The notes beneath the pieces were generated by a model. The model searched no databases and was not told the DNA's origin. It worked only from the letters and a program-made list of their open reading frames with translations. A DNA stretch of 64,000 nucleotides, taken from the NCBI GenBank assembly GCA_031292385.1, contig JARLHE010000011.1, positions 1 through 64,000 on the forward strand. Direction: 5' to 3'. This document shows positions 58,367 through 64,000 of the stretch, piece after piece. Positions within the stretch are counted from its first letter, which is position 1; every line of letters starts with the position of its first letter. The stretch comes from Oligoflexia bacterium. Its GTDB lineage: Bacteria; Bdellovibrionota; UBA1018. The translations under genes were made by a program, and so were the position numbers.

Positions 58367-59290
58367 GTGAGTCGCAGCTCCGCCGCCGGCACCCTGGCTT
58401 ACGCGCGCGATACGAGGGGCCCGATCGGAAAAGCCCGCGGGTTTCTGATTTTTCTTACCGGTAGCCTCCTGCTCGGGGGAAGCGTCATTTTCTGTAATTT
58501 CTTGCAGATGCTGACGCTGTTGATCCGTCCCTTTTCGTCGGGCGTGTTTCGCATCGCGAATCGAAAGATCGCCGGCACATGGTGGAAAGCGTGCGTCATT
58601 TGGATGGAAAATGTCGTGCGCGTGAAAGTCGATTTCACGGGCGACGATCTTCCTCCCGACGAAAACGCGATCGTTTTCTCGAATCATCAGCAGATGCCGG
58701 ACATCCTCGTACTGATGGCGCTCGCCGCGCCCAAGGGGCGCCTGGGGGATCTCAAGTGGTTCGTCAAGGAAGTGCTGAAGTACGTGCCTGGGATCGGTTG
58801 GGGCATGCTTTTTCTCGATTGTCTTTTCGTTAAACGCGAGTGGACGGCCGACCGGCAACGCATCGAGGCGACCTTCAAAAAATATCGTGACGCCCGGATT
58901 CCGTTTTGGCTGATTTCATTTGTCGAGAGCACGAGAATCACCCCCGCGAAGCTGGCGAAGGCCCAGGAGTTCGCCCGGAAACGCGGCCTTTATATCCCGC
59001 AGCGGGTCTTGGTGCCGCGCTCCCGCGGATTCATCGCATCCGTTGAAGGTCTGGGTGAGCTCGCTGATTCGGTATACGATGTCACGATCGCATTTGAAGG
59101 CGGGATCCCCTCGCTCTATCAATACTTAGCCGGAGTGACGCCACGCGTGGCCGTTCACGTGAAACGATTTTTACGCGCAGAGCTTCCCGCCACGGAGATC
59201 GGTCTGGCCGATTGGCTCGCAAAACGTTTTGTGGAAAAAGACGAGCGTCTGGTTCAATTTCAGAAATCGGGAAGCTTGGAAATACGATGA
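58367..59290 (+). CDS. PlsC-like lysophospholipid acyltransferase
   Basis: A membrane acyltransferase of 307 residues. A hydrophobic segment lies near the start (GFLIFLTGSLLLGGSVIFCNFLQ). The H(X)4D motif is in VFSNHQQMPDILVL. Other motifs are KYVPGIGWGMLFLDCLFVKREW, the FWLISFVESTR segment, and VLVPRSRGFIASVEGLGE, typical of the AGPAT family near LCLAT/YihG. It would make phosphatidic acid or remodel lipids. GTG at 58367 directly follows the previous stop, and the stop overlaps the next start (ATGA), so the block is an operon. Confidence 0.88.
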   Translation: MSRSSAAGTLAYARDTRGPIGKARGFLIFLTGSLLLGGSVIFCNFLQMLTLLIRPFSSGVFRIANRKIAGTWWKACVIWMENVVRVKVDFTGDDLPPDENAIVFSNHQQMPDILVLMALAAPKGRLGDLKWFVKEVLKYVPGIGWGMLFLDCLFVKREWTADRQRIEATFKKYRDARIPFWLISFVESTRITPAKLAKAQEFARKRGLYIPQRVLVPRSRGFIASVEGLGELADSVYDVTIAFEGGIPSLYQYLAGVTPRVAVHVKRFLRAELPATEIGLADWLAKRFVEKDERLVQFQKSGSLEIR

Positions 59291-60420
59291 GTGAATCGGC
59301 GGCGTTTGATCCAATTATTCAGAAGGGAAACATAGTCTGTTATCGCCTTTTCGATGTGGGCGAGGAGATTGATCTCGCGGCGGCCGAGCGGCTTCTGCGC
59401 CAGCCGGGCGAGCGTTTCGAGTTCCGTCTGGCGCCCGGCAAGCGCCGCGCGCTGCAGGTCCGCAACCCTCCTTTGCGAGTCAATCTGGGCGACGTGACGC
59501 TCAATTTCGGTTCAGACGAGGTCCGGGCCGAGGTCGCCGCTACGGTTTGGGATTACGCTGTCTTGAGCATGGTTTTCCGTATCCCGATCCCGCCTGGGAC
59601 GCGTTGGAGCCAACTGATCGCGCGCGCGCCGTTGTATGGCGCCGAATCGAAAGGCGCCACGGCTTTGGACTCGAGCGCCCGCGCCATGGCCCACGAGCTT
59701 TTCGAGGCGCTGAAAAAGGCCGTCAAAGCCCCATTCGTTTCGACGATTTTCGAGGATTACACGCTTTATTTTCTCGAGGACATCGGCGGAGCCGAGGTTT
59801 GCAGCCGCTTGGCGGGCGATCGGATCCTCGCGGAGCTCGCGCTCGGGGAGCCTCGGATCGGCGACGCTCTTTCGGCAGTAACCATGAAGCCCGTGCTGGA
59901 GAACGTTTACCAGTACAAGCAAGGCGATCTGGTCCTCATCGATTGGGATACCGCAGTGGTCGTCGAGCCCTCGGGAGAGCGCGACATTTCCGACGTGATC
60001 GAGTTCGCTCTGACCCATTTGCTTGAATTCCGCTTTTACGATGACCTGCTCGATCAAAAGATCGCGTCACTCTACGATTCGATCGATGCCAAGCGGGGCT
60101 GGGTTCCGGGCGCCTATTACTCGTCGATTTCGCGCGAAGCCAATTACCGCTATATCGAGATCACCGAGTTCATCGAGCGGGTCGAGAACTCCCTGAAGGT
60201 CGTCGGTGATTTTTATATTGCTTATATTTACCGTGGGGCCATCAAGCGATTCCGGATCTCGGACTGGGGCGCGAGCATCACCCGCAAACTCAATCTCATG
60301 GCCCGGGTTTCCGAGCTGCTTCAGGGCGAAGTAAATGTTTACCGCAGTCACGCGCTCGAATTGATCGTGATCTTATTGATTTGCTTCGAGATCATCTCGG
60401 CGCTCGTTCGGAATCGTTAA
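59287..60420 (+). CDS. RMD1/DUF155-family protein with C-terminal membrane anchor
   Basis: The family is known from mitochondrial RMND1/Rmd1. The 377 residues start MSESAAFDPIIQKGNIVCYRLFDVGEEIDL. The core has LNFGSDEVRAEVAATVWDYAVLSMVFRIPIP and then LTHLLEFRFYDDLLDQKIASLYDSI, and the diagnostic end is VGDFYIAYIYRGAIKRFRIS with WGASITRKLNLMARVSELLQGEVN followed by a terminal membrane segment (LELIVILLICFEIISALV). Function in bacteria is not defined. It is coupled by ATGA overlap to the acyltransferase and lies in a membrane-lipid operon. Confidence 0.82.
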   Translation: MSESAAFDPIIQKGNIVCYRLFDVGEEIDLAAAERLLRQPGERFEFRLAPGKRRALQVRNPPLRVNLGDVTLNFGSDEVRAEVAATVWDYAVLSMVFRIPIPPGTRWSQLIARAPLYGAESKGATALDSSARAMAHELFEALKKAVKAPFVSTIFEDYTLYFLEDIGGAEVCSRLAGDRILAELALGEPRIGDALSAVTMKPVLENVYQYKQGDLVLIDWDTAVVVEPSGERDISDVIEFALTHLLEFRFYDDLLDQKIASLYDSIDAKRGWVPGAYYSSISREANYRYIEITEFIERVENSLKVVGDFYIAYIYRGAIKRFRISDWGASITRKLNLMARVSELLQGEVNVYRSHALELIVILLICFEIISALVRNR

Positions 60421-60465
60421 GCCGCTGTCCACGCACGGCATCAGATTTGCTTCGCTTTCAGGCGA

Positions 60466-61152
60466 ATGAGGCACATGTGGTGTCTGAAGGCTTTGAGTTT
60501 AAACCTGGTTTTCGTCTTGCTCTTCGCTTGCTCGAGCGCCCCGAATTACACGTATGTTTCTCAAAAGGGCAGGATCACCCAGGCGCCCCATCCGATCCCG
60601 AAGGGGAACATCTCGATCGCTTCGCCCGAGACCACTGATTACAAGGCTGGCCTGAAACCGAGCGTCACGGTTCCGGCTCTTCGCTTGCGATTGACGCTTG
60701 CCAATCAGTCGAGCGATCGCTGGGTTTTCAATTTCAAAGACCAGGTGCTGCACTTCACCGGGCATAATTCGGCAACGTCACTGAACGTTGAAAAGGCGGA
60801 GGTGCTTCAGGGGGAAACCCAGGTCGTCGATCTTTATTTCGCGCTTCCCGCGGGAGTTAAGACCGCGGCCGATCTTTCGGGGTTCGAATTGGACTGGAAA
60901 ATCGTTCTTCCTAACCGAAACCAATTCATCGCCGGGGTCGCGCCTTACGAGCGGGTCATCGCGCGCGAGGAGTTCGCGCGGCTCCATCCGGAGGCATCCG
61001 TTTACGATCTGCCGACTTACGACCATTACTTCGGACCGAGCTACGAGCAGGCGCAGGGCCTCTCGCAAAATTTCTCGGTTTGGACTTTCGAGACTTCAAG
61101 CGAGCCTAACGCCTCTAATCAGGTGGCGCCGCCGCCCAAGTCAACCGGATAG
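60466..61152 (+). CDS. Hypothetical lipoprotein
   Basis: 228 residues with signal MRHMWCLKALSLNLVFVLLFAC (lipobox LFAC, Ser at +2). The body is beta-rich: LRLTLANQSSDRWVFNFKDQ, AEVLQGETQVVDLYFALP and GFELDWKIVLPNRNQF look like the strands of an immunoglobulin-like domain. It ends in a Ser/Ala/Pro-rich tail. I recognise no family, though the pattern resembles the DUF-type beta-sandwich lipoproteins of delta-proteobacteria. It follows the DUF155 gene by 45 bp and may be in the same operon. Its 3' end overlaps the convergent hydrolase gene by 34 bp. Confidence 0.68.
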   Translation: MRHMWCLKALSLNLVFVLLFACSSAPNYTYVSQKGRITQAPHPIPKGNISIASPETTDYKAGLKPSVTVPALRLRLTLANQSSDRWVFNFKDQVLHFTGHNSATSLNVEKAEVLQGETQVVDLYFALPAGVKTAADLSGFELDWKIVLPNRNQFIAGVAPYERVIAREEFARLHPEASVYDLPTYDHYFGPSYEQAQGLSQNFSVWTFETSSEPNASNQVAPPPKSTG

Positions 61153-61979
61153 CGTCGGATAAATTCCTCGAGAGTTTTCAAAAAGAGCGGACGCTGCTCG
61201 AACGGGAGGCCGTGTCCGGCGCCTTCGATTTCCTTGAATTCGATCGTGGGAAAGCGGTCAAAGCGATCGCGCTCGGCTTCGAATTCCTCGTGCGACCAAA
61301 CCAGGCTTCGGGCTCCGCGGAGGATCAAAATCGGCATGTCATGCTTTAAGAGTTCCTCGATCCATTCACGCACCGACGAGTTTTTCGCGGCCCGGATGGT
61401 TTCGATGAGCGCGGCATGATCGAACGGAAAATGGATTCGTCCGCCCTCGATCGGCGTCGATACCGCCATTAAGTATTGAGCAATGGCGGGGTCGGGGCAG
61501 TGCGCCTCCATGAAAGTCCTGGCCTCCGCGCGCGAAGCGAATTCGGTGGGCAGAATTCGCATGAACGTCGCCAGATTATCGCCGAGGCCTCCACCCGCGG
61601 CTCCCGAAAATCCGAGATCGATTAAGATGAGGCCTCGGACCCAGTCCGGCTTCAGGTGGGCCGCGGCACAGGCGCTTCGAACTCCCATGGAGTGTCCAAT
61701 CAACCAGGCCGGATGAAACCCCGTTTTTTCCATCGTATCGATGACATCCCTCCCGTAATCGAGAGGGCCATAGTGGGGCAAATTGCGCCCACCTGAAACG
61801 GTGGGAACGAGGCTTCCGCCGTGGCCGCGCTGATCGGGGGCTAGAATTCCGTAGCGATCTTCAAGGGATGCCGCAAGGGGCCTCCAAAGAGAACCGGTTC
61901 CACCCATGCCGTGGAGAAAAATCAGGCGTTCTGAGATGGGGCCGGATGCAGGGCCCCAGTGTTTAAACGCAAGTTCCAT
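61119..61979 (-). CDS. Alpha/beta-fold hydrolase
   Basis: A soluble serine hydrolase of 286 residues. The oxyanion segment is FLHGMGGTGSLWRPLA, followed by GILAPDQRGHGGS. The nucleophile elbow is IGHSMGVRSACAAAHLKP, with Ser in GHSMG. The late His is in GAGHGLPFEQRP, and an acidic residue comes from the LRGARSLVWS-containing strand region. Substrate unknown; many relatives are esterases, lactonases or C-C hydrolases. ATG 61979 is preceded by AAGGAG, a strong SD. The 3' end overlaps the preceding lipoprotein. Confidence 0.87.
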   Translation of the reverse strand: MELAFKHWGPASGPISERLIFLHGMGGTGSLWRPLAASLEDRYGILAPDQRGHGGSLVPTVSGGRNLPHYGPLDYGRDVIDTMEKTGFHPAWLIGHSMGVRSACAAAHLKPDWVRGLILIDLGFSGAAGGGLGDNLATFMRILPTEFASRAEARTFMEAHCPDPAIAQYLMAVSTPIEGGRIHFPFDHAALIETIRAAKNSSVREWIEELLKHDMPILILRGARSLVWSHEEFEAERDRFDRFPTIEFKEIEGAGHGLPFEQRPLFLKTLEEFIRRYPVDLGGGAT

Positions 61980-61980
61980 G

Positions 61981-62008
61981 TTGACTCCTTATCGCTCTCG
62001 ATTAGCAT
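61981..62008 (+). promoter_or_regulatory. Leaderless-type promoter of the 62020 gene
   Basis: TTGACT (61981-61986), a 16-nt spacer and TAGCAT (62003-62008) lie 11 nt before GTG 62020. The -35 lies just beyond the start codon of the divergent hydrolase gene. Confidence 0.45.
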
Positions 62009-62019
62009 GCGTTCCCTAC

Positions 62020-63264
62020 GTGAAAAAGACTGGTTCAAAAACTATTTCGCGGCTTTTGCAAGTCGCACAGCTCCGCTCCGAAAAGTGTGAACTTCTCGAG
62101 GCCCGTGAAGCCTATGAAGAGGCGCTTGAAATCGCTAAGGAAAAAGGTGATCTGCGCGCCACCATGGAAGCGCTTTCGGGGCTATTGCGCTTGGCCAGCG
62201 AGGCCATTGATTCGAAAGCGGTGGCCGAGATCGGGCGTGAACTGGATGCTTTGATGAAGAAGTATCCGAAAAAGGTTCCGCCCATGGCTTGGTACTGCAA
62301 GGGCGCGATCGCTCGGCACGAAGATCAAATTCCTTTGGCCAAGCGGTGTTTCCTCCGATTCCTCGCCACGACGCGGGCGGAGGGCTCGAAGGAAGAAGAG
62401 GCTTATGTTCGTGGTTGGCTGATGATGGCCGTTCTACTCTGGCAGGAAGGGCGCCTGGCGCGCTCGCTTCTCCTGGTTCAGGCGCTTCTCAAGCGCTTCG
62501 AAGCTTGTAACTATCGCGGAGTCAACGGGATGCTTTACCAGACAATGGGCGGCATCTACGAAAAAACGGGCGATTACGAATCGGCTCTTTTCTGGTTTCA
62601 CAAGGCCCATGCCGCTTTTCTGGGCGAGCACAGCTGGTATTACCATCTTTACGTCCTGTATGCGTACGCGCGCATCGCCCGTAAGCAGCGTCATTTTTCA
62701 GAGGCGACTTGGTACCTGGACCTCATTGAAAAGGCGGTCGCCAAGCCCGAGTTCGGCGTCCTTCGCCGCGAGCTCGAACGCGAAAGAAAAAAACTGGGCG
62801 AGGAATCGGTCGATATGGTGATCGATCTGCGGGCCGGAACTGTGACCATGCGCGACTCGCAGACGATCGCGCTCGGCAAGCAGTACGTGCTCTTGCACAT
62901 TCTCGAAGCTCTCGCGGCCGCTCAGCAGCGATCCGGGGATGATCGGGATCGCGGCCTGTCCAAGGCCGAGATTATAGGCATTGTCTGGCACGAAATGTAT
63001 CGGCCCGAGGCGCACGACAATAAGCTTTATTACAATATCAATCGTCTGCGTAAGCACGTCGAAGAAGACGCGCACCATCCTAAGATCCTCATGAACTGGA
63101 AGGAAGGCTATCGTCTTGCTCCGGGGCTGAAAGTCCAGGTGATCGGCGGCGTTTCCGATGTTTTTGCCGAAATGGAGCGACGTCCGTTCAATGCGGATTT
63201 GCCGGGGTTGAGAACCGCGCGGGAGCGCGTTTCGACAAACGAAGTTCAGCTTGGAGAGAATTGA
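62020..63264 (+). CDS. TPR and winged-helix transcriptional regulator
   Basis: 414 residues. The N-terminal 280 residues are helical repeats (AREAYEEALEIAKEKGDLRATMEALSGLL, AWYCKGAIARHEDQIPLAKRCFLRFL, GGIYEKTGDYESALFWFHKAHAAFL), a TPR-like array. The last 130 residues are an OmpR/PhoB-type winged helix: VTMRDSQTIALGKQYVLLHILEALAAA, then GLSKAEIIGIVWHEMYRPEAHDNKLYYNINRLRKHVEED and the wing ILMNWKEGYRLAP. It lacks a receiver domain, so the TPRs may sense a partner protein. The GTG 62020 start is preferred because of the leaderless promoter; ATG 61978 would overlap the divergent gene. Confidence 0.72.
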   Translation: MKKTGSKTISRLLQVAQLRSEKCELLEAREAYEEALEIAKEKGDLRATMEALSGLLRLASEAIDSKAVAEIGRELDALMKKYPKKVPPMAWYCKGAIARHEDQIPLAKRCFLRFLATTRAEGSKEEEAYVRGWLMMAVLLWQEGRLARSLLLVQALLKRFEACNYRGVNGMLYQTMGGIYEKTGDYESALFWFHKAHAAFLGEHSWYYHLYVLYAYARIARKQRHFSEATWYLDLIEKAVAKPEFGVLRRELERERKKLGEESVDMVIDLRAGTVTMRDSQTIALGKQYVLLHILEALAAAQQRSGDDRDRGLSKAEIIGIVWHEMYRPEAHDNKLYYNINRLRKHVEEDAHHPKILMNWKEGYRLAPGLKVQVIGGVSDVFAEMERRPFNADLPGLRTARERVSTNEVQLGEN

Positions 63265-63265
63265 T

Positions 63266-63763
63266 ATGTTGAATCGAAGTCTATCGTTCTGTTGCGTTGC
63301 CGTGAGCTTGTTTCTCTGGGGCCAGGCATTGCACGCGCAAGCAGACTGCGTTTCACTTTATAGCGGAGGAGGTGAGATTCCCACTCCGTTCACTCTTAGT
63401 AATCAGCATGTCGAGCTTGCCGACGGCGAGCAGTACGAGTTGATCGGGCAGGTTGTTTCGGGGGCACGACTTTCGGATTCTTTGCCGTACGACGCGGCGC
63501 AAGCGTGGTTTCAGCCGGACTTCAACGCGCAGCCTTGGCTCGCAAGCCAGGCTCGCCTGGCGAATCCGGGCTATCCGATGGAAAATGCACCCTGGTCGAG
63601 CTGGACGATTTATTCTCAAAAGGCGGTTCGCCTCACGGTGGTCGCTCATGGTGTCATCCAGATGGATGAAAATCAGAATCCGCAGTACGTGATTTTCCTG
63701 AGGCCGGCCCCCAACTCCTGTGACATGGACGAGCCGTCGGGGAAAAAGCACCACAAGCATTGA
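63266..63763 (+). CDS. Small exported protein of unknown function
   Basis: 165 residues with a Sec signal (MLNRSLSFCCVAVSLFLWGQALHAQA). The mature part begins DCVSLYSGGGEIPTPFTLSNQHVELADG and is beta-rich, with Trp/Pro-rich loops. A second Cys is near the end (SCDMDEP), possibly forming a disulfide with the first. The end is Lys/His-rich. Not recognised. GGAGAG precedes the ATG, and it begins 1 bp after the stop of the regulator gene, so it may be co-expressed with and regulated by it. Confidence 0.65.
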   Translation: MLNRSLSFCCVAVSLFLWGQALHAQADCVSLYSGGGEIPTPFTLSNQHVELADGEQYELIGQVVSGARLSDSLPYDAAQAWFQPDFNAQPWLASQARLANPGYPMENAPWSSWTIYSQKAVRLTVVAHGVIQMDENQNPQYVIFLRPAPNSCDMDEPSGKKHHKH

Positions 63764-63771
63764 AACCCTTC

Positions 63772-64000
63772 TTAATCAAGCTGATAGCCATGCGAAACAA
63801 GCATCTCGCCCGTCGTTGAGCCGGGCTCTTGCATGAGGCGCGCGGGGGATTCGGCTCCGACCAGGTGCCCCCCGTTGGTGCCTCCGCCCGGACCTAGATC
63901 GATCACCCAATCCGCCTGGGCGATGACATCCATATGATGCTCAATCATGATGACGCTATGGCGGGCATCGACGAGATCGTGGATCACGTCCATGAGCTTT
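63772..64000 (-). CDS. uvrA: UvrABC system protein A, C-terminal end (partial)
   Basis: The minus-strand frame runs off the window edge and ends at 63772. The 75 visible residues include VDARHSVIMIEHHMDVIAQADWVIDLGPGGGTNGGHLVG, followed by TTGEMLVSH. This is the ABC-ATPase H-loop and the DLGPxGG motif typical of UvrA domain II. The Q-loop, Walker and zinc-finger parts lie outside. It would recognise DNA lesions for nucleotide excision repair. Confidence 0.93.
   Translation of the reverse strand, partial: KLMDVIHDLVDARHSVIMIEHHMDVIAQADWVIDLGPGGGTNGGHLVGAESPARLMQEPGSTTGEMLVSHGYQLD

Overview
The window looks like chromosomal DNA from a Gram-negative, moderately GC-rich bacterium. It carries heptose/LPS genes (rfaE1, a heptosyltransferase), an elongasome cluster (mreC-mreD-mrdA-rodA) and nine predicted lipoproteins. 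The style fits Bdellovibrionota or a neighbouring deltaproteobacterial lineage: many unique lipoproteins, an FHA-GGDEF protein with the layout of Bdellovibrio DgcB, and standalone cell-wall hydrolases. This placement is an inference from gene content, not from a marker-gene comparison. About 63 protein genes, one tRNA-Val and one SAH riboswitch are supported. No CRISPR array, rRNA, prophage or complete insertion sequence was seen. No stretch over 300 bases is without a gene.

Layout. 1-7.6 kb: a transposase-like tail, cysE, an MFS exporter, trhO, a GST-like protein, ahcY behind an SAH riboswitch, a diadenylate-cyclase-like sensor protein and a DsbA-like thioredoxin. 7.7-15 kb is the accessory, envelope-rich part: a lipoprotein, a dihaem cytochrome peroxidase-like protein, a GH25 muramidase lipoprotein, a J-domain protein, tRNA-Val, a transglutaminase-elicitor-like lipoprotein, another lipoprotein and a tiny histone H1-like protein. 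15-22.6 kb: response regulator, kynB-kynU, comM, an HD phosphohydrolase and thrS. 22.7-31 kb: a lipoprotein, then a long co-directional run rimI-slt-queD-queC-DUF366-hisC-cmk-heptosyltransferase-rfaE1. 31-39 kb, minus strand: beta-propeller lipoprotein, and mutL-miaA-ppsR-ilvE, vapBC and an FHA-diguanylate cyclase. 39-51 kb: pgi with an acyl-CoA dehydrogenase, a large SUEL-lectin/SGNH-esterase lipoprotein, an isovaleryl-CoA-dehydrogenase-type enzyme, two unrecognised linked genes, rlmN and a coiled-coil protein. 51-64 kb: a radical-SAM protein, the mre/mrd cluster, a PpiD-like chaperone operon, an alpha/beta hydrolase, a TPR-winged-helix regulator and the tail of uvrA.

Three cross-cutting patterns emerged. 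First, several genes without a Shine-Dalgarno have sigma70-like promoters whose -10 box lies only 6-12 nt before the start codon. Leaderless or nearly leaderless transcripts therefore seem common (cysE, vapB, dgc, 45523, 48814, rlmN, 50894, 62020). Second, several promoters or translation starts sit inside perfect inverted repeats of 6-10 bp arms; in three envelope genes the right arm contains the Shine-Dalgarno. Third, convergent genes overlap at their stop codons (4, 72, 4 and 34 bp) with no terminator between them.

The best candidates for something undescribed are the three-SUEL-domain/SGNH lipoprotein, the DAC-like protein with an altered RHR motif, the 45523/47568 gene pair, and the SD- or start-codon-spanning inverted repeats.
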